This document shows positions 1-6,121 of a DNA stretch of 8,235 bases, piece after piece (position 1 is the stretch's first letter; the number at the start of each line of letters is the position of its first letter). Both the position numbers and the translations under genes were made by a program. Source of the stretch: CAYRTD01 sp964595055 (lineage in GTDB: Bacteria; Bacteroidota; Bacteroidia; Bacteroidales; GCA-2748055). Location: positions 1 to 8,235 of the forward strand of contig CAZQOV010000146.1 in the NCBI GenBank assembly GCA_964595055.1. The letters run 5' to 3'. The notes under the pieces were generated by a model. The model searched no databases. It was not told where the DNA came from and was given only the letters and a program-made list of their open reading frames with translations.

Positions 1-638
1 TACCTGCCGGCGATGTTCAAATCATGAGTGGTAAAAATGATGGTTTTACCTTCTGCAGAAAGATCACTCAAAAGTGAAAAAATTTCGTATTTATTGGGTA
101 TATCCAGGAAAGAAGTGGGCTCATCAAGCAAAATCACATCGGTATTTCGTGCAAACACCCGGGCCAGCATGGCTTTTTGTCTTTCACCATCACTAAGTTC
201 GTTAAGCTTGTTATTTTTCAGATGCCCAATACCGCAGACAGCGATAGCGTTGCTGATTAACTTTTGATCAAGTGGCCTGAGAATCCCGAAAAAATTTGTA
301 TAGGGGTATCTTCCGATTCGCACAAACTCTTCCACGGTCATCTCCGGATTATCAGGAAGAGAGGTGGAGACATATCCCACTTTTTGGGCAAAATCTGCCG
401 AAGTAAGTGTTCGTATATCCTTCTGATCAATCGTCAACTTTCCCTGTAAAAGATTATGCAGTCCCACCATCGATCTTAACAAGGTCGTTTTTCCCGATCC
501 GTTTCTGCCAATCAGGGCAATGAGTTCCCCTTTTAAAATCTTCAAATCAAGTTGATCCAACAATATTTTTTCCTCTTTATCGGTATGATAACCAATCCGG
601 CAGTTAGAAAGCACTATCTGGAAAATCTCCTTTTTCAT
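1..638 (-). CDS. btuD: Corrinoid ABC transporter ATP-binding protein, BtuD/FecE type (3' end outside window)
   Basis: This is the ATPase subunit that would power corrinoid import across the inner membrane with the permease encoded just upstream. About 212 codons are visible and the C-terminus lies beyond the window edge. Seen in the sequence: Walker A GRNGSGKTT (residues 44-52), ABC signature LSDGE (148-152, a variant of LSGGQ), Walker B VILLDEP (168-174, catalytic Glu173), D-loop SFLD and switch His205 in TTHD. The usual Q-loop glutamine after strand GYV is not evident: the stretch reads VSTSLPDNPEMTV, then the GRYPYTN motif that I associate with FecE-like ATPases of Bacteroidota. The ATG (638-636) shares one base with the permease stop (TAATG), so the two are translationally coupled. 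The family alone could equally serve heme or siderophore uptake; the corrinoid assignment rests on the riboswitch at the operon head. Confidence 0.9.
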   Translation of the reverse strand, partial: MKKEIFQIVLSNCRIGYHTDKEEKILLDQLDLKILKGELIALIGRNGSGKTTLLRSMVGLHNLLQGKLTIDQKDIRTLTSADFAQKVGYVSTSLPDNPEMTVEEFVRIGRYPYTNFFGILRPLDQKLISNAIAVCGIGHLKNNKLNELSDGERQKAMLARVFARNTDVILLDEPTSFLDIPNKYEIFSLLSDLSAEGKTIIFTTHDLNIAGR

Positions 639-1684
639 TAGCTAAAAATGCGTTTTTTACCCAAAACTATCCAAATTACCACCGGAATGCCTATTAAAGA
701 GGTAATAGCATTCAAAGGCAGTATCATTTCCGCCCCGGGCAATTGAGATAGCATATCGCTCAGTAACATAATTGCTGTTCCCAGAAGAATCGAAAAGAAA
801 AACAATACGCCAAAACGGGAAGTTTTTGTCAACATACGTGCCATATGCGGAACTGCGATGCCAATAAAACCAATGGGACCGCAAAAAGCCGTCACGGTTC
901 CGGTTAGCAATGCAGTAGAGGTAAAGACCATAATCCGGTAGGGAAGAATCCGGACACCGAGAGAACGAGCATAATTTTCACCCAGAAGCATAGCATTTGA
1001 GGGTTTTATAATCAAAATAGCCAGCAGAATTCCTGGTAAAAAGCCGAGCAAGAGATAGGGAATTTGATTTGAACTAACCCCTCCAAGGCTTCCCATTGTC
1101 CATATTACGAATGCTTTTAATGCCGATTCCCGGCTAAAGTATTGTAATATGTTTATGATCGCAGAAATTCCGCTGCCTAACATGATCCCCAGGATAAGAA
1201 TGGACATTACATTCTTTAACCGGAAAGATACAATCAGAATAAGGATAAGAACGGTTGCCGCTCCCAACCACGAAGCCAAAATTAACAACATGTTATTCTC
1301 CGATTCCAGGACTGAAAATTCGAACAAACCCGGTAAACCCACAACAAGTAAAGCGACACCTAATCCTGAACCCGAACTTATGCCAAGTACATAGGGCCCT
1401 GCCAGCGGGTTCCTGAACACGGTCTGCATCTGCAAGCCACTAACAGAAAGAGCAATCCCTGAAACGATAGCTGTTATGACCCGGGGGATCCGGAACTCAT
1501 GTAAACTTATCCAGGCTAAACTGTTATTGTTTTCGGCAAATAGATTATTCTTTACATCATTAAAGCTTAACCCAACACTCCCGGTCAAAAGATCAGCTAT
1601 GATAAGAATTATTACGGCAATGAAAAGGAAAATTCCCCTTGTTAGAAAAGTATAGTTATCAGCGGTTTTGAGTTCAGCATTCAT
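638..1684 (-). CDS. btuC: Corrinoid ABC transporter permease, BtuC/FecCD family
   Basis: This 348-residue polytopic inner-membrane protein would form, as a homodimer, the channel through which the periplasmic binding protein delivers corrinoid. The length is normal for FecCD/BtuC permeases. Seen: a first hydrophobic helix at about 18-35, RIPRVI (65-70), the family block from GLQMQTVFRNPLAGPYVLG (83-101), repeated long hydrophobic helices, the ATPase-contacting segment GENYARSLGV (235-244), GPIGFIGIAVPHMAR (269-283) and the C-terminal LPLNAITSLIGIPVVIW (322-338). The start codon lies 4 bp after the stop of the 89-residue gene and the stop overlaps the ATPase start, as expected inside one operon. 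FecCD permeases do not reveal substrate by sequence; cobalamin is inferred from the riboswitch and the DUF4465 gene upstream. Confidence 0.92.
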   Translation of the reverse strand: MNAELKTADNYTFLTRGIFLFIAVIILIIADLLTGSVGLSFNDVKNNLFAENNNSLAWISLHEFRIPRVITAIVSGIALSVSGLQMQTVFRNPLAGPYVLGISSGSGLGVALLVVGLPGLFEFSVLESENNMLLILASWLGAATVLILILIVSFRLKNVMSILILGIMLGSGISAIINILQYFSRESALKAFVIWTMGSLGGVSSNQIPYLLLGFLPGILLAILIIKPSNAMLLGENYARSLGVRILPYRIMVFTSTALLTGTVTAFCGPIGFIGIAVPHMARMLTKTSRFGVLFFFSILLGTAIMLLSDMLSQLPGAEMILPLNAITSLIGIPVVIWIVLGKKRIFS

Positions 1685-1688
1685 AAAT

Positions 1689-1958
1689 CTATTTGAGCTT
1701 ATCCAACTCTTTTATCATAGCCTCCATTTCTTCTTTAATCCTGCTATAATGATGATTAAGGTTTTCTAAATCTTTCGATTCTTCAGGATGATTTATGCGG
1801 CTGATGATCTCATTCCTTTTTTTTACAAGATTTTTGATAATTTCATCAAACTTATCTTCCGCCATATCCGGGTGAAAATGCTTATAAGCAAAAACTTCTG
1901 TCATAAGCTCATGTGAAAGATAATTCACATCCTTTTTTAATTTTCTGATACTTGCCAT
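1689..1958 (-). CDS. Small charged, probably helical protein of unknown function
   Basis: This 89-residue protein has no signal peptide or membrane helix, so it is predicted cytoplasmic. It is rich in Lys, Glu, Asp and Ile/Leu, with heptad-like spacing of hydrophobic residues over about residues 38-89 (for example MEAMIKELDKL near the end), which suggests a helical hairpin or coiled coil. No cysteines or catalytic motif are visible. It lies between the binding protein (30 bp gap) and the permease (4 bp gap), both on the same strand, so it is almost certainly translated with the transporter. I have a memory of similar short proteins beginning M-A-S/T-I-K-x-L-K-K-D in other Bacteroidota, but cannot name a family. 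A role in regulating or assembling the transporter is possible but not supported by any motif. Confidence 0.82.
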   Translation of the reverse strand: MASIRKLKKDVNYLSHELMTEVFAYKHFHPDMAEDKFDEIIKNLVKKRNEIISRINHPEESKDLENLNHHYSRIKEEMEAMIKELDKLK

Positions 1959-1988
1959 ATTGGGGGGTTTAAATTTAACTTCCTGAAT

Positions 1989-3113
1989 TTATTCTAATTT
2001 TCGATAATATGCAAAATCGTGTTCAGGAAGTATATCCGGATAAAAAATTTTTATCAGGTCTTTTAGAATCAAATGGGGTTCAACTACTCCTTTTTCCCAG
2101 TATGGGTTTCCCCCGCCAATACACTTCATAGCATCATTATTGTATACTTCCCCATCCTGAAAAACTTTTAACAGGGTAAAACGGTGGTCAATGCCAGTAA
2201 TCTCCCGGAGACTGGATGCACCTCCTGAATTGATCCATACATCTGCACGCATTGCCCTGGTGAGAACCGCTTCAAGTGAAAGGGGGATATTCTCCATGGA
2301 CATATTCTCGCTCCACAGATAGTTTCCTCCGGCATCACGGATTAATTTTGCAGTGTAGCTTTCACCTCCTGCCAGATGCCAGGTATTTTTCCAGGGTAAA
2401 CCTACCAGCACCGAAGGTTTTTCTCTGTTCTTATCAACAGTCATTCGCATTCTTTCGTATTCATTTTTACTCTTCTCAAAAACAAACTCTGCCTGCTCCT
2501 CTTTGTCATAAAATTGACCAAAAACCCGGATCCATTCCAGTTTGCCAAGGGGGTGAGGTTCCAGATATTCAGCAATCATAAAAACCGGGATTCCCGCCTG
2601 TCGTAATCTGGCAGAAATACCGGTAACGGAAGATTCAATACCGTAAAGAAAAACAACATCAGGTGAAAGCGCTATTAGACGTTCATAATCAACGGAAGGA
2701 GGAAAGCCAACATCGAAAACTTTTTTTTCTTTTTTTCTTTGGTTTACCAAATCGTCACATACATACTTCAATCCGGAAACCCCGCTTATTCCTTCTGTTT
2801 CTTCCAGTGCATGGATAAAACCGATGTGTGTGGTCGAAAACACGACCACATTGGATACAGGAATAGGAATCAACGGAAAATTTCGCAGGGAATCCGGAAG
2901 CTTCTCAGCATCTCTTGCCAGAATATAAATGAGTTCTTCTCCGCCAGATCTCTGCCATGGATCATAAATACGAATAATTTTAAATCCCTTATGCTTTTGA
3001 ATATGAAATTTCTCGGCATACTCATTATCCGTGATTCTGTTTTCTTGTTTTTCAGAAACAGAACAGGAGGAAAACAATACCGATAGTATGATGAACAGAA
3101 ATAAATCTTTCAC
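1989..3113 (-). CDS. btuF: Corrinoid-binding periplasmic lipoprotein, BtuF-like (Peripla_BP_2 fold)
   Basis: This is the class III substrate-binding protein that would capture corrinoid in the periplasm and hand it to the permease. The 374-residue precursor begins with a lipoprotein signal peptide: hydrophobic residues 4-14 and lipobox LFSSC, with Cys17 as the lipidated residue. Residues about 86-365 look like the two lobes of the Peripla_BP_2 (BtuF/FecB) fold: VVVFSTTHIGFIHAL (89-103), a GVSG turn (111-114), VDYERLIALSPDVVFLYG (141-158), and AGIPVFMIAEYLEPHPLGKL (173-192) followed by WIRVFGQF, which is typical of Bacteroidota members. The start is GTG (3113-3111). It overlaps the TGA stop of the protease gene by 4 bases (GTGA), which supports this start and indicates translational coupling. 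Fold and family are secure; corrinoid as ligand is inferred from the riboswitch. Confidence 0.92.
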   Translation of the reverse strand: MKDLFLFIILSVLFSSCSVSEKQENRITDNEYAEKFHIQKHKGFKIIRIYDPWQRSGGEELIYILARDAEKLPDSLRNFPLIPIPVSNVVVFSTTHIGFIHALEETEGISGVSGLKYVCDDLVNQRKKEKKVFDVGFPPSVDYERLIALSPDVVFLYGIESSVTGISARLRQAGIPVFMIAEYLEPHPLGKLEWIRVFGQFYDKEEQAEFVFEKSKNEYERMRMTVDKNREKPSVLVGLPWKNTWHLAGGESYTAKLIRDAGGNYLWSENMSMENIPLSLEAVLTRAMRADVWINSGGASSLREITGIDHRFTLLKVFQDGEVYNNDAMKCIGGGNPYWEKGVVEPHLILKDLIKIFYPDILPEHDFAYYRKLE

Positions 3114-4753
3114 TTTGTAATAACTATTTTTTTCTTTTCGCGATATCCTTCCATAATAATATCCATAAGGTAAATACCATTTTCAAGTCCGGAAAGGTTA
3201 AAGCTTAAATTCTCCAGGCTTGAAACAGTATAATCTGCCAATAAAGCACCGGTAAGGGTATAAACCCGAATTATGCAATTAGCGATAGAGAGATTAGAGG
3301 TGTGTAAGGTAAAATATCCGTTATTCGGATTGGGATAAAGGGTGAAAAGTTCAACGCTAAAGGTATCGGCAATTTCTGTAGGATCGTAACCTCCAATGAA
3401 TTCAAAGCCTGTATTTAATGAATCCAGCCAGTATTTCAATTGTCTGCCGGGTTCAGGATAATAGTCCCAGTTCATAAAAAACTTGGAGAAATAATCATTA
3501 TAAGGGTAAGTGCAATAGGCATCACCTCCTGTCAGGTTCCCCGTAATTAGCTGCAACTGGTTAAAAAGCGGACTACCTGAGGATCCAAACTCAGTAACGC
3601 CGGATTCCCATTTTCCAATCCGCCAAAAAGCTCCGGGTACACTGCCCGTAAATAACCATTCCGGGGGATTATCCTCCTGATATTCGGTTAATGCCCGGTC
3701 TTTATCCCGTGAAATTTTTTTAACATCTCCCTGGGGATGATGAATCGTCACACTCGACAAAGGAGGATTGAGGGATCTGGACCAACCCGCAAAATAAGGC
3801 TGGTACTCTTCCGGTGGGTCCTCAGATAACAGCAGTAAGGAGAAATCAAGGCTATCTGAAGTCGCTAACACGCTGGTTCCGGAAAGCGTCATGGAGACAT
3901 CTCCGTCATTTCCGTTGCATTGCTCCGATTCATAATTAAAATAGAGAACAGCTGTTTGGGCTTCAAAATCCGTCTTAATGCAATGATTGGCAGTATAAAA
4001 CAATGCTTTCCCGTCTTCTGAAGTATTGTTTATTAAAGTACCGGTACATAACTCTGTAGTAAAATCGTTTCTTTTAAATATTATTCTGCATACCGACCTT
4101 TTCACTTTTTGCCAGGCTTCTCCTTCCGGACAATTAATGTCAACTTCACAATCTCCGGACAAACCAAAAAATCCATCTTTAGAACTATACGTAGAGAAAA
4201 TATCGATAAAGGCGTGAGAAAAACTGCCAATGGAAAGTTGCCCGTATTCCTTTCCTTCCGGAACCTGCAGTTCTATCACCAACCGGCTTCCGGGAAGAAA
4301 GGCCGTTTGCAGTATACCGGAAAATTTATGGGTAAGATGGTTAAATCCTCCGAGGATCTCTTCAAAATCGGGGGTATATAAAAACAGCATCACTCCTTCC
4401 TTCAGCCTGAAACGGTCAAAAAAAACCGCAAGAGCTTCTGCCCCTTCAGAATAAATCTCCAATCTCCAAACCTTATAACCATTCTGCAGGGCTACCCAAT
4501 TCCCCGAATTTTCAGGATTTAACAGAACTTTCTGGTCTATGGCAACTGTCAGGGGCTTCTTCCCATAAATACGCTCATCATCCTCAATGCTTCGGATAAT
4601 CGCTTTTTCAATCTCAGTTTTATCAAGCTGGAAGGGAGGGACAACTGAACGATAAGACTTTGTAAGCATAGGTTGTCCCCCTCTCGATATCTGGGTTTTC
4701 ACAGAAATCAGCGGAATAAAAAGAAAAAACAGGATAACAAGTCCGGTTTTCAT
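3110..4753 (-). CDS. Secreted lysyl-endopeptidase-like serine protease (S1) with T9SS type A sorting domain
   Basis: This protein is predicted to leave the cell through the Sec and type IX systems and cut proteins after lysine. Layout of the 547 residues: signal peptide (1 to about 20); propeptide (about 21-196); catalytic domain (about 197-456) that aligns, from memory, with Achromobacter lyticus protease I (API); linker; C-terminal sorting domain (about 468-547) starting LYPNPNNGYF and ending in a KKIVITK-type tail. The triad is His257 (TANHC), Asp303 (SLDFSLL) and Ser392 (GSSGSP). Cys202, 208, 236, 258, 279 and 414 match API Cys6, 12, 36, 58, 80 and 216, and Asp420 matches the lysine-selecting Asp225. 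Thr408 replaces API His210. I chose Met25 of the longest frame (ATG 4753-4751): it starts a proper signal peptide, whereas the frame open to 4825 adds a charged 24-residue leader and overlaps the upstream gene. It lies within the corrinoid operon. Confidence 0.88.
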   Translation of the reverse strand: MKTGLVILFFLFIPLISVKTQISRGGQPMLTKSYRSVVPPFQLDKTEIEKAIIRSIEDDERIYGKKPLTVAIDQKVLLNPENSGNWVALQNGYKVWRLEIYSEGAEALAVFFDRFRLKEGVMLFLYTPDFEEILGGFNHLTHKFSGILQTAFLPGSRLVIELQVPEGKEYGQLSIGSFSHAFIDIFSTYSSKDGFFGLSGDCEVDINCPEGEAWQKVKRSVCRIIFKRNDFTTELCTGTLINNTSEDGKALFYTANHCIKTDFEAQTAVLYFNYESEQCNGNDGDVSMTLSGTSVLATSDSLDFSLLLLSEDPPEEYQPYFAGWSRSLNPPLSSVTIHHPQGDVKKISRDKDRALTEYQEDNPPEWLFTGSVPGAFWRIGKWESGVTEFGSSGSPLFNQLQLITGNLTGGDAYCTYPYNDYFSKFFMNWDYYPEPGRQLKYWLDSLNTGFEFIGGYDPTEIADTFSVELFTLYPNPNNGYFTLHTSNLSIANCIIRVYTLTGALLADYTVSSLENLSFNLSGLENGIYLMDIIMEGYREKKKIVITK

Positions 4754-4808
4754 AAGATATATTCTGTGTATATCGCTAAAGTAGATTTTTTTTGCTTTCC
4801 AATCTTGT

Positions 4809-5534
4809 TTATTCCTGTAATTCACCGATTATATTATCAACACAAACATAGGTGGGGGTATTGATCCCAAAATCGCCTACATCAGATGATTCAAATGAAA
4901 AAACCAGATATTTCAGATAACCTGCCTGACTAAGGTCTACATCCGTCCACATATTGGCAATATAATCCTCTGCATTATTATCGAAGGTATAATCAGCCAG
5001 AGCAAGCCGCACTTCAGCAACCAGATTTCCTGACTCATCCAATCCTTTTAACAGAAGGTTTAAATAATCCGGATCATCTCCTGTCTCTCCTCCGAACTGT
5101 TTTGAAAAACTTCCCCCTTCAAGCATAGAATAATATGCATAAGTGGAATTACAAAAAGAAATATTGGTCACTTTTTCCGGCACCAGGAATTCGATGGTAT
5201 CTGTTGACATCGTAAAGAGCAGTCCAAATTTTTCACTCCCATCGGCACCTTTGCCGGCAATGCAACTATACATATTCTCAAATCCTCTGGTTTCAGTATC
5301 GTTATGATTGGATACCACAAATCCCGACCATGAATCAAAGTCTTCATCATAGCGGGTTGGAAAATGGGCATTTCCAAGTGTGAATCCTCCGGATTTATTT
5401 ATATAATAACCTTCTGACTCAAGCTCCACTTCTTCGAAATCTATTCTGTCTTTTTCCGGTTGATCTTTTTCACACGAGATAAAAAAGAAAATTCCTGTTG
5501 CTGCAAATGCAATGATCCATACTTTTGTTTTCAT
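4809..5534 (-). CDS. DUF4465-type surface lipoprotein, candidate corrinoid-handling protein
   Basis: This is the first gene after the riboswitch. The 241-residue precursor has a lipoprotein signal (hydrophobic 5-19, Cys21 in FFISC) followed by the charged stretch EKDQPEKD, the kind of sequence after the lipid-bearing Cys that in Bacteroidota often directs lipoproteins to the cell surface. The rest fits the DUF4465 pattern as I remember it: DFEEVELES (32-40), WSGFVVSNHND (69-79), NSTYAYYSM (129-137), FGG (147-149), LADYTF (179-184), W196 with VDLS (199-202), SSDVG (216-220), INTPTYVCVDN (224-234). The fold is probably all-beta. Such proteins recur in Bacteroidota loci under B12 riboswitches, where surface lipoproteins such as BtuG and BtuH bind corrinoid; whether this one binds it directly is inferred. 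The ATG is preceded by an AT-only stretch without a Shine-Dalgarno sequence. Confidence 0.87.
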   Translation of the reverse strand: MKTKVWIIAFAATGIFFFISCEKDQPEKDRIDFEEVELESEGYYINKSGGFTLGNAHFPTRYDEDFDSWSGFVVSNHNDTETRGFENMYSCIAGKGADGSEKFGLLFTMSTDTIEFLVPEKVTNISFCNSTYAYYSMLEGGSFSKQFGGETGDDPDYLNLLLKGLDESGNLVAEVRLALADYTFDNNAEDYIANMWTDVDLSQAGYLKYLVFSFESSDVGDFGINTPTYVCVDNIIGELQE

Positions 5535-5638
5535 AATTAAAATTTAAAAAATTAATAAAATTGATTTGCAGGCAATAATCTAAACATGAAAGGATAAAGA
5601 GGTAATTCAGTTGCTTTAATATCCCGAAAGCTTAGTTT
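5535..5638 (-). promoter_or_regulatory. Leader between aptamer and first start codon (expression platform)
   Basis: The 104 bases following the aptamer are AT-rich and hold no strong GC-rich hairpin followed by a U run, so no classical intrinsic terminator is visible. A short CUUU/AAAG hairpin (5630-5614) follows the aptamer directly. The last 30 bases before the ATG are nearly all A and U. This favours control of translation initiation over termination, but the mechanism cannot be settled by reading. Confidence 0.4.
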
Positions 5639-5640
5639 AT
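5631..5640. repeat. 10-bp direct repeat flanking the aptamer, copy at the operon-proximal side
   Basis: The plus-strand sequence CTTAGTTTAT here recurs identically at 5783-5792. The two copies sit just inside the 5' edge of the aptamer and immediately after its B12-box side. Confidence 0.6.
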
Positions 5641-5792
5641 TAACCTTACCGGCAGGTCTTCTGACTTACTCCATTTCCGGAAAGCCTTCCCGCAGGTGCA
5701 TTACCTGCAGTGGCAAAGAAAATCCGGAAATTACCGGAGAACACAGCAGCGGGTACTGTTGCCGAATCAAACGGCATTCCCTCTTAGTTTAT
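5639..5792 (-). promoter_or_regulatory. Cobalamin riboswitch aptamer (B12 element)
   Basis: Read on the minus strand, this stretch holds the conserved cobalamin-riboswitch core in order: GGGAAU (5781-5776), the UGCCG/CGGCA hairpin (5776-5760), ACAGUACCCGC (5759-5749), a peripheral UCCGG/CCGGA hairpin, GCCACUG (5714-5708), the GCAGGU/ACCUGC hairpin, GGGAAGGC (about 5691-5684), and the B12 box AAGUCAGAAGACCUGCC (5667-5651). A closing P1 stem can be drawn between 5792-5786 and 5645-5639 (six pairs with one A-A mismatch). Binding of cobalamin would turn off the downstream operon, so the genes are expected to be induced when corrinoid is scarce. It lies 104 bases upstream of the DUF4465 gene start. 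Confidence 0.95.
5783..5792. repeat. 10-bp direct repeat flanking the aptamer, promoter-proximal copy
   Basis: Identical to CTTAGTTTAT at 5631-5640. In RNA this copy contains the AACU that would form the 5' side of the riboswitch P1 stem. Confidence 0.6.
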
Positions 5793-5809
5793 GGATCGAA
5801 ACGATTCAT
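5791..5809 (-). other. Leader hairpin ahead of the riboswitch
   Basis: The RNA AUGAAUCG-UUU-CGAUCCAU folds as an eight-position stem with one A-C mismatch and a three-base loop, directly before the aptamer. It would be the first structure made by the transcript. A role in RNA stability or in insulating the aptamer is possible. On the opposite strand the mismatch becomes a G-U pair. Confidence 0.45.
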
Positions 5810-5823
5810 AAAAACCGGCATGT

Positions 5824-5851
5824 CAAAAATAATTAAATTATCTTATCTCAA
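5824..5851 (-). promoter_or_regulatory. Candidate Bacteroidota promoter of the corrinoid operon
   Basis: On the minus strand TATTTTTG (5831-5824) matches the Bacteroidota -7 consensus TAnnTTTG exactly. A possible -33 element is TTGA at 5851-5848 (16 bases upstream of the -7 box, a little close) or TTTA at 5858-5855 (23 bases). Transcription would start near 5818, about 25 bases before the aptamer. The position just ahead of the riboswitch is what makes it credible. Confidence 0.6.
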
Positions 5852-6121
5852 GCTTAAATTTCATTTTTTATCGATAGACAAAACAAAAGAATCCACAACT
5901 TTCTGTGTAAAAACAAGACAATGTAAGCTTTATACTCAGGTCGCAAAAAGACCGCATAATAAGGAAAAGGAAAAGGACATCTGCATTTTTTTACTAATTT
6001 TATAGAAAAGTTTTTCACCCTGTCATTGATAAAAAAACCGGGATTTTTGTTCGAGAGCAGGATAGTCTTAACTCGCTTTCCTGATTCTTATTAAAAATAT
6101 TCATCAATTAATTCGTCTAAA
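5852..6121. other. AT-rich intergenic region between divergent units
   Basis: This stretch separates the minus-strand operon promoter from ligA. It contains no reading frame that resembles a real protein, no tRNA-like structure and no strong terminator. The ligA promoter should be here. The best -7-like match is GATTTTTG (6042-6049, one mismatch to TAnnTTTG) but it lacks a well-spaced -33 box, so I do not annotate it as a promoter. Confidence 0.6.

Noticed and set aside
657..884. Minus-strand frame of 75 residues inside the permease gene
   Set aside because: It is an out-of-frame shadow of the permease coding sequence, whose motifs are intact in the main frame.
2276..3086. Plus-strand open frames opposite the btuF-like gene
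   Set aside because: They are antisense shadows of a gene with clear family motifs and carry no recognisable protein features.
1..3113. Iron-siderophore or heme specificity for the ABC transporter
   Set aside because: The protein families would allow it, but the cobalamin aptamer at the operon head makes corrinoid the better-supported substrate.
4765..4808. Internal promoter before the protease (TACTTTAG with an upstream TTGG)
   Set aside because: One mismatch in the -7 box and a short 15-base spacing; such matches are expected by chance in this AT-rich gap, and operon-wide transcription explains expression.
4754..4825. 24-residue N-terminal extension of the protease
   Set aside because: The extension is hydrophilic and would bury the signal peptide. 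It also overlaps the DUF4465 gene by 17 bases. Met at 4753 gives a standard signal peptide.
5820..6005. Plus-strand open frame of 61 residues in the divergent region
   Set aside because: It starts inside the opposite-strand promoter, has a Lys-rich composition typical of translated AT-rich intergenic DNA, and shows no domain, signal or conserved motif.
6058..6084. CAGGA/TCCTG inverted repeat upstream of ligA as a terminator or operator
   Set aside because: Only five pairs with a 17-base loop and no T run follows; not distinguishable from chance.
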